A stretch of DNA of 64,000 bases from Sciscionella sediminilitoris. Its GTDB lineage: Bacteria; Actinomycetota; Actinomycetes; Mycobacteriales; Pseudonocardiaceae. The notes beneath the pieces were generated by a model. The model ran no database searches and was not told where the DNA came from. It was given only the letters and a program-made list of their open reading frames with translations. The position numbers were made by a program, and so were the translations under genes. Position 1 is the first letter of the stretch. The number at the start of each line of letters is the position of its first letter. Positions 8,275 through 17,771 of this stretch are shown here, piece after piece. The stretch is taken from assembly GCF_000737195.2 (NCBI RefSeq), contig NZ_JALM01000036.1, positions 184,824 to 248,823 on the forward strand, written 5' to 3'.

Positions 8275-8526
8275 ATGGCGGAAAACCGACACGCACTCGT
8301 ACTGCACTTCTCCGGTGTCGCCGAGCCTATGCTGATCGAGCTGGGTGAGGAATTGTCCGGGGAACTGCCCGATAAATTGGCCGCGAAATTACTCGCGGGT
8401 GAGATCGAGACCATCACGGCCGCGAACGATGCGCGGATCGTGGTCAATTTCTCGCATGTCGTCGCCGCGCACGTGGACATCGCGCCCCCGCTCGGGCAGA
8501 TCTACGGCTCGCCGTCGCGGCGTTAG
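8275..8526 (+). CDS. Small protein of unknown function
   Basis: An 83-residue protein beginning MAENRHALVLHFSG, with two acidic, amphipathic central stretches and a conserved-looking VVNFSHVVAAHVDIA. No signal peptide, membrane segment or cysteine is seen. The stop overlaps that of the convergent EspG gene by two bases. It does not match a family I recognise. Its position between galactan genes and a type VII secretion module gives no firm clue. Confidence 0.5.
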   Translation: MAENRHALVLHFSGVAEPMLIELGEELSGELPDKLAAKLLAGEIETITAANDARIVVNFSHVVAAHVDIAPPLGQIYGSPSRR

Positions 8527-9278
8527 CTCGTGAGCTGTTCGCGCATCGCGTGCAGCCGGCCGGCGAAGTCCTCCCGGGGCAGCGGAGCGCAGAACACGTA
8601 GCGGCTGGCGCCCCGGTGCTCGGTGCTGCGCGACCAGCGGCCGAGGTCGGCGTCCACATAGACGAGCGGTTCCTCGGTGCGTCTGGCACGTCCGAGGGCA
8701 TCACGCAGTTCGAGCACGATCTGCCCGCCGCCGACCTGCTCGCGTGCCATGAGCTCGTCCCAGAGCTGGTGTGACCAGTCCTTCTTCGAGTGCGCGCTGC
8801 GCAGATAGCCCGACGGTCGCAGCTGCTCATCGTGGAACGGCACGGAGAACGGTGTGAAGCGGGCGGGCGGATGCGCGGGCAGTGCGGCGATCAGTGCCTC
8901 CGGTAGCCGGGAGACGTGGGTCTGGCGCAGCGTGACGGTCCCGTTCTCGCGGACCGCCACGATCGCCTCCCTGGCCCGCGCGCAGGCGAGGACGTAGCGG
9001 ATCTCCTCGTGCACGTGGATCATCGCCACATAGCTGGTTTCCGGGTGCGCCAGGCAGCGGAGACTGTCCTCGAACTCGCGGTCGAGCACGCCCGCTCGCT
9101 CGTAAATGGGCAGCGCGGCGATCTCCGGTTCGAGCAGCCGGTTCTCCTCGGCCCGTTCGGCGTCGGTGAGCCAGAGCGCGCTCGGTGCGAGCCCGAACGG
9201 CAGCTCGCCGAGCCCGGATCCGCGCAGTACGCGTTCGAGGGCCTTCTCCGACATCGAGAGGTCACCCGGCAACGCCAT
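8523..9278 (-). CDS. EspG-family ESX secretion chaperone
   Basis: A 251-residue protein beginning MALPGDLSMSEKALERVL. Length, the early LTDAERAEE and the internal ETSYVAMIHVHEEIRYVLA region fit the EspG family, cytosolic proteins that bind the helical tip of PE-PPE or PPE-like ESX substrates and keep them soluble. It is the last gene of a four-gene minus-strand set with a PPE-like protein directly upstream, the expected client. GGGGGA precedes the ATG. EspG identity rests on family resemblance and neighbourhood rather than a single diagnostic residue. Confidence 0.75.
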   Translation of the reverse strand: MALPGDLSMSEKALERVLRGSGLGELPFGLAPSALWLTDAERAEENRLLEPEIAALPIYERAGVLDREFEDSLRCLAHPETSYVAMIHVHEEIRYVLACARAREAIVAVRENGTVTLRQTHVSRLPEALIAALPAHPPARFTPFSVPFHDEQLRPSGYLRSAHSKKDWSHQLWDELMAREQVGGGQIVLELRDALGRARRTEEPLVYVDADLGRWSRSTEHRGASRYVFCAPLPREDFAGRLHAMREQLTS

Positions 9279-9323
9279 GGTCGTCCCCCTGTGGATATGC
9301 CGTTGGGTGCCCGCCCCGGGGCG

Positions 9324-10622
9324 TCACTCGCCGAGGACCGGGGGAACGGTCGGCGGGAGCTCGCCGACGATCTGGTCCCCGTGTTCCTCGGTGATCAGGT
9401 ACGAGGGCGTCTGGTGCTCCTCGTCGTCCTTCTTCCCGCCCGCGCCGCCGCCCATCGGCATCCCGCTGCCGGTGCCGCGCCCGCCGGTGCTCGCGGACGC
9501 GGAGCGCGCGGCGGCCTGTTCCGCGGCCGCACCGGCACTCGCACCGGACTTCGGGCCCGCACCGGGGCCACCGCCCGAACCGCCCGAGCCACCCGGACCG
9601 GAGCCCGTGCCGCCGAAACCGCGCGCGGAACCACCGAAGCCACGCCCGGAGCCGCCCGAGTCCCCGCCGCCGAGCCCGCCGCCGAAGCCCCCGAGTCCGC
9701 CGAGCGGCACACCTGCGCCTGCGCTGTAGCCGCCGCTTCCGGCATGACCACCGCTCCCGCTGGGGAAGCCGCCGCCGTAGTTGCCCGGCGAATACGGCAC
9801 CTCGCCGCCACCGATCGAGCTCGGATCCAGCCGCCCCGGCTGCCCGCCCGACCCGTTCGGGTAGTGCCCGGGACCGGTGTTCTCCTGACTCGGGCCGGGA
9901 CCGCCACCGTGTCCCGGCCCCGGTGCGGAACCACCGCCACCGCCCAGGTTCGGCGGGGTGTCGTTGTGGCCCCCGCCGCCACCGGAACCACCGCTGCCGC
10001 CGCCGTAGCTACCGCCCCCGCCGCCACCGCTCGGGCCGGAGTACCGGTACCCGCCGCCCCCGCCGCCTGCCGGGGTGCGCGCGCCTCCGCCGCCACCGTC
10101 CCCGCTGCCACCGGAGCCACCGGAGCCACCCGGCTGCTGTTCCGCGATCGGCGGCATGTTCACGTTCGCCCGGGAAGCGTTGACGTAGTTCGTGTACGCC
10201 TCGACGTTCTTCCGGTTCGCTTCCTCGTGCGCCGCCTGCTTTTGCACCACATCGACGGCGGCGAACGGGTTCAGTCCCGCGGTCGCACCGGTGATCTCCG
10301 CGGGAGTCGGCGCGGGCGGAATGTCGACGACGGAACTCTTGACCCGGCCCGCCGCTTCCATCTGGTTGCTCAACATCTTCTGCGCGGCCGCCATCTTGCT
10401 GCCGGACTGCTGATAGCGCACCGCGAACCGGGCCGCGAGCGACTTCGCGGAATCGGCGGCCGCCCCGGACCACCCCTGCAGATTCTGCGTCTGCCTGGCG
10501 ATCTCCACCGAACGATCCGGCCAGATATCGGTGAGCTTCTGGCCGCCCTGATGCGCCGGATCCAGCTTGCTCACATCCGTCGGGGAAAGCTGGGTGTAGA
10601 TCTGTTTCCCGTCCATGCTCAT
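9324..10622 (-). CDS. PPE-like type VII secretion substrate, glycine-rich
   Basis: A 432-residue protein. The first 150 residues are helical, with a WSG turn at 51-53 (LQGWSGAAADSAKSL), as in WXG100/PPE hairpins. The rest is a long low-complexity Gly-Ser-Pro region, and the last 40 residues are again more ordered (KKDDEEHQTPSYLITEEHG). It is probably exported by an ESX system with EspG as chaperone. The gene lies 13 bases after the DUF3558 lipoprotein and 45 bases before espG, so the group is likely one operon. The Gly-rich region is encoded by highly repetitive GC-rich DNA prone to length change. Confidence 0.75.
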   Translation of the reverse strand: MSMDGKQIYTQLSPTDVSKLDPAHQGGQKLTDIWPDRSVEIARQTQNLQGWSGAAADSAKSLAARFAVRYQQSGSKMAAAQKMLSNQMEAAGRVKSSVVDIPPAPTPAEITGATAGLNPFAAVDVVQKQAAHEEANRKNVEAYTNYVNASRANVNMPPIAEQQPGGSGGSGGSGDGGGGGARTPAGGGGGGYRYSGPSGGGGGGSYGGGSGGSGGGGGHNDTPPNLGGGGGSAPGPGHGGGPGPSQENTGPGHYPNGSGGQPGRLDPSSIGGGEVPYSPGNYGGGFPSGSGGHAGSGGYSAGAGVPLGGLGGFGGGLGGGDSGGSGRGFGGSARGFGGTGSGPGGSGGSGGGPGAGPKSGASAGAAAEQAAARSASASTGGRGTGSGMPMGGGAGGKKDDEEHQTPSYLITEEHGDQIVGELPPTVPPVLGE

Positions 10623-10635
10623 GACTGCCGCCCCC

Positions 10636-11277
10636 TCAGCCCTGCAGTTTCAGATTCGAAATGACCATGCCCGCGAGCTGCTTGTCCTTCTCACAGACTT
10701 GCTTGGCATCATCCTGGTTACCGCCGTGGTAGCTGACTTGAACGGCAAGTTGGTCAGTCACGCCGAGGTACATCATGCAACCGCCGCTATGCGTCTTGTC
10801 GTCACGATCGATGATCACTGCCGGGTACTCCTGGACAGTGAGTGGTTCCCAGACTTTCTGGTCGGACCGCTTCTTGTAGATATCGCTTAAGCCGCCCTTG
10901 TTGGCAACAAGGAAACCAACACCGATGCTGATTCCCGAAGTGCCGCGGTCGCCGTACGAGCAGTCGACGCTGAGGCTGTCGGCGCCCGGCGGGCCAGCAA
11001 GGTAAGGACTTTCGATGCCGAGCTGCTTGGCTTGGTTGCCGTTGACGATCTTGCAGATCTGGTCCTTGCTGAGGAACGGCTTCGCGTTGAGCGGTTTGGG
11101 CACCGGGGGTGCGAGCAGCTTCTGCTGCGTGCCCGAGGCCGGGGCGCCGCCGGAGGGCTGCTCGCTCGTGTTCGCTTGCGGGTTGGGCGTGCCTTCGGTG
11201 GGCGAGCCTCCGCAGGCGGCGAGGGTTGCGGCGAGGGCGAGGACGGGCAGCAGCCCGAGCAGTTTGCGGGTGTTCAC
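10636..11277 (-). CDS. DUF3558-family lipoprotein
   Basis: A 213-residue lipoprotein. The signal peptide ends in a lipobox, TLAACGGS, with the lipidated Cys near residue 22. A Pro/Gly/Thr-rich linker follows, then a DUF3558-type domain with paired cysteines (KDQICKIVNG, SVDCSYGD, SGGCMMYLG, AKQVCEKD). The function of the domain is unknown; it is common in Pseudonocardiaceae beside EspG/PPE genes. GTG start 11277 overlaps the stop of the upstream gene (GTGA), indicating translational coupling. Confidence 0.8.
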   Translation of the reverse strand: MNTRKLLGLLPVLALAATLAACGGSPTEGTPNPQANTSEQPSGGAPASGTQQKLLAPPVPKPLNAKPFLSKDQICKIVNGNQAKQLGIESPYLAGPPGADSLSVDCSYGDRGTSGISIGVGFLVANKGGLSDIYKKRSDQKVWEPLTVQEYPAVIIDRDDKTHSGGCMMYLGVTDQLAVQVSYHGGNQDDAKQVCEKDKQLAGMVISNLKLQG

Positions 11278-11810
11278 AGCCGCCCCTGGAAGTCCTTGAA
11301 CGTCACCTGCGCGGAGTCCTCCTGGTTCGCATACGACTTGATCACCGAGTCGAGGTGCTTCCGGTACTGCTGCAGCTCGTGGTAGGTCTCTTGGGTCTCG
11401 TTAACGAGTTCCTTGCCCCACTGGCGAAGCTTGTTCGCGTACATGACGCTGCCGTCCACATCCTGTGCGGTCGGCTGCGCGTTGGCGATCTGCCCAGCAT
11501 GCTCGATATCTTTGCCTGCCGCATCGGCCATCATGTCCACCTGCTCGCGGTACTTCTTCAGCTCCCCGAGGCTGCACTTGAGCTGGCCACCGCCGCCCCC
11601 GCCCGGCGAATCGGCCTGGGTTCTGGCCCAGTCGCTGATCTGCTGGTGGTAGGCCTTGTCCACGGTGTCCATGACCATGCCGTAGACCTGCATCATCGCC
11701 GGCGCGTTCTGCGAGTAGTGCAGATGCGTCTGGGTGTAGGGATTGTCCTCCCCGCCATCTGCCGGCCCTTGGATTTCCGGGCCACTCGTGACCGGCTCGT
11801 TCCCCGCCAT
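11274..11810 (-). CDS. Helical protein, probable type VII secretion component
   Basis: A 178-residue protein beginning MAGNEPVTSGPEI. It is mostly helical with a short Gly run in the middle and no signal peptide or membrane segment. GGGAGGGG just before ATG 11810 fixes the start. It is first in a four-gene set (this gene, DUF3558 lipoprotein, PPE-like, EspG) and is translationally coupled to the lipoprotein. Size and helical-hairpin character suggest a WXG100-related or ESX-associated partner, but no WXG motif is visible, so the assignment rests on context. Confidence 0.6.
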   Translation of the reverse strand: MAGNEPVTSGPEIQGPADGGEDNPYTQTHLHYSQNAPAMMQVYGMVMDTVDKAYHQQISDWARTQADSPGGGGGGQLKCSLGELKKYREQVDMMADAAGKDIEHAGQIANAQPTAQDVDGSVMYANKLRQWGKELVNETQETYHELQQYRKHLDSVIKSYANQEDSAQVTFKDFQGRL

Positions 11811-11930
11811 ACGTCCCCTCCCGATGGTCGCCGTCACAGAATAGCGAGCCGGTTCGGGACGTGAGTACCAGAACCGCCGAGCTCACCCGGCAGGGTGAGC
11901 TCGGCGGTGAGCCTCGGTGGTCGTACCGTC

Positions 11931-13808
11931 CTAACGGTTGTAGAGGCGCTGCCAGTTCTCCCTGCTGGTGAGCTTGGGGAAGGCGTCCTGCCATTCCTGC
12001 TTGGCGCGCGGGATCTCCCGGTGCAGCCTGCGCACGGTGCGGATCCCGGACCGCAACAGCGCGGCGAACTGGGCGCGGTCCCGGGTGCGGATGCGCACCC
12101 CGGTCTGCGAGGCGTCGGTGACCACGGCGGTCTCGAACTGGGAGATGTGCCACCAGAAGCTCTCATCGGCGGCGATGGTGCCGACGATGCCCTTGCGGCC
12201 GGTGATCATGTCGGTCAGCCGCCGGATGAGCAGCAACCGTTCGGTGATGCCGCGCTTGGTCTTGGGCGGCTGGCCGAGCTGGCGGCCCTCGTAGCCGCGC
12301 GGCCGGTGCTGGTCGATGACCCGGGGGATGTCGGTGACCGGGTGCTTGACGGTGTCCGGGTACTCGGAGCGCAGGGCGCGGATCTCGGCGGCAGCGGAGG
12401 CTCCGCCGTCGTAGAGCACATCCGGGCCGGCCAGGAAGTCCTCGGCGGCCTTGATGATGGTCGCGGTGAGCCCGTACTGCATGGTCATCAGGTTGCGCAC
12501 GATCTGGGCGAGCAGCACCCGGCAGGTGCGCATCGGGTCGAGGCGGCCGTGCAGGGCGGAGCAGACCATGGCGTTGCGGATGGAGAAGTACCGCTTCCAG
12601 TCGTCCAGGTCGTTCCAGTCGAAGTCGGCGTGCCACACTCCGGCGCCGGGCAGGGTGACGGTCGGGAACCCGGCCTTCTTGGCGCGGTAGCCGTACTCGA
12701 TGTCGTCCCACTGGAAGAAGAACGGCATCGCGTAGCCGATCTCGGCGATCACCTCGGACGGGATCAGGCAGGACCACCAGGCGTTGTAGTCCGCGTCGAT
12801 ACGCCGGTCGCCGAGATCCTGGCCGCGGTCGAGCAGGTTCGCGTCGTCCAGCCCGCCCTCCTTGACCTTGCCGGGCACGAACTCGTCCATATCGGCCCAT
12901 TCGGCGCTCGCGAACAGGTAGGACGGGTGCAGCAGGCGCAGCATCTGGCCGCCGACCAGGGTCGGGGAGGTGGTGCAGTTCGCGAACGCGGTGAGCCGGA
13001 TGATGATCTCCGGGTCCAGCAGGATGTCGTCGTCCATGATCAGTACATCGCTGCCGGTGCGGCCCTCTTCGCCGAGGGTCTCGTACATGCCCCTGGTGAA
13101 CCCGCCCGCACCACCGAGGTTCGGCTGCTGGATGTAGCGCAGCTTGTCCCCGAGAGGTTCGGTGATCTCGGCGAACCGCTCGCGGGTGTCGATCTTGTCG
13201 TCACCCTGGTCGGCGACGTAGACGTTCTCCAGCCGCTGCAGCGCGACCGGATCGCTGCCCAGCGCGGTGAGCGTGGTCAGGCAGTCGTCCACCCGGTTGT
13301 AGGTGCAGATGACCACCGAGGCGAGCCGCTGGCGCTCCGGGGCGGCCACCGTCCAGTACAGGTCGGTGACGGTGAGCGGTTCGTTGGTGGTACGGAACTC
13401 CAGCCACAGCGCCCCGCCGTCCACGAAGGTCTTCAGCGGGGAGCTGAGCGTGACCTCACTGCGCGCGGCGGTCGCGGCGACCATGCTGCGCTCGCCGTTG
13501 GCATCCGAGCGCCACAGTTCGACGCGGCCGCCCCCGGTCATGGTGACGTTCACCGAGACCTCGGTCGCCGAGGTCCAGCGCTGCCAGTACGAGGCGGGGA
13601 ACCGGCCGAAGTAGGTGTTCCCCGTCAGGTGCGAGTGCGTGTCGATGCCGATCTTGTTCCGGGTACGGTTCGCCGCGCCCTGTTCGACACGCAGGTAGAG
13701 CTCGTCCGGAACGGTCTCGGCGGGACCGCGGAACAGCCCGCGCTGCACGAGCAGCTGGCCGGTGATCGCGCGGGTCTGTTCGGGGGTCGTGGATGTATCG
13801 GCAGCCAT
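11931..13808 (-). CDS. glfT2: Galactofuranosyltransferase GlfT2, paralogue A
   Basis: A 625-residue protein with the layout of mycobacterial GlfT2 (Rv3808c). It has an N-terminal beta-sandwich ending near GNTYFGRFPASYWQRWT, a GT-A domain with the metal-binding DDD at 259-261 (IMDDDILLDPE), the acceptor-site WWSCLIPSEVI (344 on), catalytic WDDIE at 367-371, GVWHADF with His393, and a helical C-terminus. The enzyme polymerises the galactan of arabinogalactan with alternating linkages using UDP-Galf. It lies 17 bases downstream of a second glfT2-like gene, from which it is probably co-transcribed. The start has AAGGT close upstream. Confidence 0.92.
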   Translation of the reverse strand: MAADTSTTPEQTRAITGQLLVQRGLFRGPAETVPDELYLRVEQGAANRTRNKIGIDTHSHLTGNTYFGRFPASYWQRWTSATEVSVNVTMTGGGRVELWRSDANGERSMVAATAARSEVTLSSPLKTFVDGGALWLEFRTTNEPLTVTDLYWTVAAPERQRLASVVICTYNRVDDCLTTLTALGSDPVALQRLENVYVADQGDDKIDTRERFAEITEPLGDKLRYIQQPNLGGAGGFTRGMYETLGEEGRTGSDVLIMDDDILLDPEIIIRLTAFANCTTSPTLVGGQMLRLLHPSYLFASAEWADMDEFVPGKVKEGGLDDANLLDRGQDLGDRRIDADYNAWWSCLIPSEVIAEIGYAMPFFFQWDDIEYGYRAKKAGFPTVTLPGAGVWHADFDWNDLDDWKRYFSIRNAMVCSALHGRLDPMRTCRVLLAQIVRNLMTMQYGLTATIIKAAEDFLAGPDVLYDGGASAAAEIRALRSEYPDTVKHPVTDIPRVIDQHRPRGYEGRQLGQPPKTKRGITERLLLIRRLTDMITGRKGIVGTIAADESFWWHISQFETAVVTDASQTGVRIRTRDRAQFAALLRSGIRTVRRLHREIPRAKQEWQDAFPKLTSRENWQRLYNR

Positions 13809-13825
13809 GGTGACCTTCCGTGGTC

Positions 13826-15745
13826 TCAGAGGTTATAGAGACGGCGCCAGTTTTCCCTGCTGGTCAGCCTTGGCATCGCCGCACGGTAGCGCGCGCTCAG
13901 CTCCGGGGCGCGCTTGGCGAGCTCGCGCAGCAGCTTCGCGCCCTGCTTCGCCTGGGCGAGCGCGAGCTGGCGATCGCGCTTACGCACCCGCACACCCTCC
14001 TGGGACATGTCGGTGACGATCGCGGTGTCGAACAGGGCGACGTGCCACCAGGCGTTCGACTTCGCCGGGACCTCGCCGATCGGGTGCACCACCTTGCCGA
14101 GCAGCTGGTAGGCGATGCGCTTCACGGTGACCGGGCCCCACAGCTTCGGCTCCGGGGCGGACGGGATCAGCGGGATGTCGCTGGGCACCAGCTCGTCGGT
14201 CGCCGGATCGCGCTTCACGGTCTCCGGGTAGTCCGCGCGGATCTTGCGGATCTCGGCCATGGCCGCGGCCCCGCCGTCCTCGAGGATGTCCGGGCCGACC
14301 ATGAAGTCCTCGACCGCCTTGAGCAGCGAGGCGGCCAGGCCGTACTGCATGCCGAGCAGGTACTGCACGAGTTTCGTGCCCAGCTCGGTGGCGATGGTGG
14401 AACCCTTGAACTCACTGTGCAGCGCGGCGACGATCAGCCAGTTGCGCATGTTGAAGTAGCGGTGCCACTCGTCCCAGTCCTTCCAGTGGAAGTCGGCGTG
14501 CCAGACGCCGGCCCCGGGCAGGGTGACGGTCGGGAATCCGTGCTCGTGCGCGCGGTAGGCGAGCTCGACGTCGTCGCCCTGGAAGAACACCGGGAGCGGG
14601 TACCCGATCTTCGCGATCACCTCGGACGGGATCAGGCAGGACCACCAGCCGTTGTACCCGGCGTCGACCCGGCGCTCCTGCAGCTTCGGCAGGCCGGTCT
14701 TCTCGTCGACCGCGAGCAGGTCCTGGTTCATCTTGGTGCCGGGCGCGGGGAGACCGTGGATCATCCGCGGCACATCGGCGTACTCGGCCGAGGCGAGCAG
14801 CTGGTTCGGGTGCAGCAGGTTGAGCATCTGCCCGCCGACGATGATCGGCTTGCTCGCGTGGTTGGCGAACTCGGTCAGCCGGATCACGATCTCCGGGTCG
14901 AGCAGGATGTCGTCGTCCATGAACAGGACGTTCGCGTGCTCCTCTCCGGACTCGGCCACCTCGTAGAGGCCACGGGTGTAGCCGGCCGCCCCACCCAGGT
15001 TGGGCTGGCGGAAGTACCGCAGGTGGTCCCCGAGCACGGCGGTGACCTCGGCGAACCGCGGCTGCTCCTCCACCGGGGTGGAGCCCTGGTCGGCGACGTA
15101 GACGGTGTCCAGGCTCTCCAGCGCGACCGGGTCCGCGGCCAGATTGGTCAGCGTGGTCATGCAGTCCTCGACGCGGTTGCACGTCGGCATGATCAGCGAG
15201 GTCTTGCGCAGCCGCTGTGGGGCGGGGACCAGCCAGCGCAGCTGTTCCACCACCAGCTCGGACTCGGCGGTGCGCAGCTCGATCCACAGCGAGCCGCCGT
15301 CCACGAACTTGTCCAGCTTGCCCTCGAGGGTGATCGTGTCCGCGCCGTCGACCTCCCGCACGGCCACGGTGCGCAGGTAGCCCTCGTGGTCCGAGGCCTG
15401 CATCCGGACCGTGCCCTTGCCGCGCACGTCAAGGCGCGCGGTGACCACCTTGACCGTGGTCCAGCGCTGCCAGTACGAAGCGGGGAAGCGGCCGAAGTAG
15501 GTGTTCGTGCTCGCGACGGTTTCGGGGAGAACGGTCAGCCGTTCACGCTCGCGGTGCACGGTGCCCTCGTCGACCCGCGCGTAGAGCTCGGCGGGGACCT
15601 GGGCGGGACCGGAGAACAGTCCGCGTGCCGCGACCGTTCCCTGCGCATCCGCGTGCCTGGGCTGCGTGGTTGGCTTACTCGACCGGGCACTGGGTTTGGT
15701 CGACCCGGCGCCTGCCTTGTTCGGCGTTTGCGCGCTGCTCGGCAT
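13826..15745 (-). CDS. Galactofuranosyltransferase GlfT2, paralogue B
   Basis: A 639-residue protein starting MPSSAQTPNKAGAG. It shares NTYFGRFPASYWQRWT, MDDDILLDPE, GWWSCLIPSEVI and GVWHADF with its neighbour, so the catalytic core is intact. The catalytic motif reads GDDVE instead of WDDIE, and a disordered Ser/Thr/Lys-rich stretch of about 35 residues precedes the beta-sandwich. All active-site acids are present, so it is likely an active galactofuranosyltransferase with altered acceptor or chain-length preference. Corynebacteriales usually have one GlfT2, so the pair is noteworthy. Start 15745 is chosen because similarity begins after it. Confidence 0.88.
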   Translation of the reverse strand: MPSSAQTPNKAGAGSTKPSARSSKPTTQPRHADAQGTVAARGLFSGPAQVPAELYARVDEGTVHRERERLTVLPETVASTNTYFGRFPASYWQRWTTVKVVTARLDVRGKGTVRMQASDHEGYLRTVAVREVDGADTITLEGKLDKFVDGGSLWIELRTAESELVVEQLRWLVPAPQRLRKTSLIMPTCNRVEDCMTTLTNLAADPVALESLDTVYVADQGSTPVEEQPRFAEVTAVLGDHLRYFRQPNLGGAAGYTRGLYEVAESGEEHANVLFMDDDILLDPEIVIRLTEFANHASKPIIVGGQMLNLLHPNQLLASAEYADVPRMIHGLPAPGTKMNQDLLAVDEKTGLPKLQERRVDAGYNGWWSCLIPSEVIAKIGYPLPVFFQGDDVELAYRAHEHGFPTVTLPGAGVWHADFHWKDWDEWHRYFNMRNWLIVAALHSEFKGSTIATELGTKLVQYLLGMQYGLAASLLKAVEDFMVGPDILEDGGAAAMAEIRKIRADYPETVKRDPATDELVPSDIPLIPSAPEPKLWGPVTVKRIAYQLLGKVVHPIGEVPAKSNAWWHVALFDTAIVTDMSQEGVRVRKRDRQLALAQAKQGAKLLRELAKRAPELSARYRAAMPRLTSRENWRRLYNL

Positions 15746-15932
15746 CTGTGTCCTGGCCTCCAGGAAGTCTTCAGTGGTGAACCATCGGCCGGGCACACCG
15801 GACCGGGGACGCCCTACCATAGCTGCCGGGCCCGATGCGGGATCGCTGACCCATTTGTTACCCGGCTTGAGCTGCATTGAATAGGACGTCGTGTCCCGCT
15901 TTCGGTTGCGTCCGGTTTGCTACTGTCCGCGA

Positions 15933-16427
15933 ATGCGCAACGTAGTGCTCGGGTTGTCCGGTGTGATCACGCTGGTGTTGCTCGCCGGGTGTGCTGGGGG
16001 TGCGGCGCAGGAGAGCGCGGCCCCGCAGTCGAAGCAGCCACCGGGGGACAAGGTCGACTGCGCGAAGCTCGCACCCGCCGAGCAGATCGGCACGGCGCTC
16101 GGGAAGCCGGTACGGCAGGAACAGCTTCCGCAGGGAATGAGCCGGTTCCCCTCGTGCAGCCTGATGCCCGAGGGCGGTGGACTGGTCTCGGTGCAGTGGC
16201 CACCCAAGGCGATGCCCGGCGGGAAACCGGCGAGTTTCCACGGCAACGCCGCCTCGGTGCGCACCGGCGGCGGAGTGCGGCAATCGGCTTGTGCCCTGGA
16301 CATCACGCTCAACGGGGACACGAAGCAGGTCATGACGGTGAACGTGGATCTGTACGGCAAGGCGGGCGGGGATCCGTGTCAGGCGACCCGCAAGGTGGCC
16401 GGGGTCGTGTTCGACCGGCTGACATAG
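15933..16427 (+). CDS. DUF3558-like lipoprotein
   Basis: A 164-residue lipoprotein starting MRNVVLGLSG, with lipobox LLAGC about 20 residues in. The mature part has four cysteines (VDCAKL, PSCSLM, QSACAL, DPCQAT), the spacing of the DUF3558-like lipoprotein seen at 10636. It is transcribed alone, divergent from glfT2 across about 190 bases, and is followed by a strong hairpin terminator. The function is unknown; a periplasmic role in the envelope is inferred from lipidation. Confidence 0.75.
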   Translation: MRNVVLGLSGVITLVLLAGCAGGAAQESAAPQSKQPPGDKVDCAKLAPAEQIGTALGKPVRQEQLPQGMSRFPSCSLMPEGGGLVSVQWPPKAMPGGKPASFHGNAASVRTGGGVRQSACALDITLNGDTKQVMTVNVDLYGKAGGDPCQATRKVAGVVFDRLT

Positions 16428-16430
16428 AAA

Positions 16431-16462
16431 CGGGCGGCCGCGGAGAAACCCGCGGCCGCCCG
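16431..16462. terminator. Strong hairpin between lipoprotein and glf, probably bidirectional
   Basis: A 13-bp perfect stem, 16431-16443 with 16450-16462, and a six-base AGAAAC loop. It lies between the ends of two convergent genes. Confidence 0.85.
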
Positions 16463-16508
16463 GTCCTATCGGCAGGCCCATTCCGTCGAAGAGCCGTAGC
16501 CGAATTGC

Positions 16509-17771
<1,263 letters not shown>

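Noticed and set aside
343..8307. Very long open frames antisense to the reverse transcriptase, LLM and wzm-wzt-glfT1 genes (for example 343-2757, 1920-3818 and 5338-8307, minus strand)
   Set aside because: High GC leaves few stops in the frame opposite coding DNA. Their products are Arg/Gly/His-rich, match no family and lie opposite well-supported genes.
9395..10129. Arg/Ala/Pro-rich frame opposite the glycine-rich PPE-like tail
   Set aside because: It is an out-of-frame reading of the same Gly-rich codons; the frame with an N-terminal helical domain and ribosome binding site is the gene.
11895..15880. Two long plus-strand frames over the glfT2 genes
   Set aside because: They oppose proteins with complete catalytic motifs and have composition typical of antisense frames.
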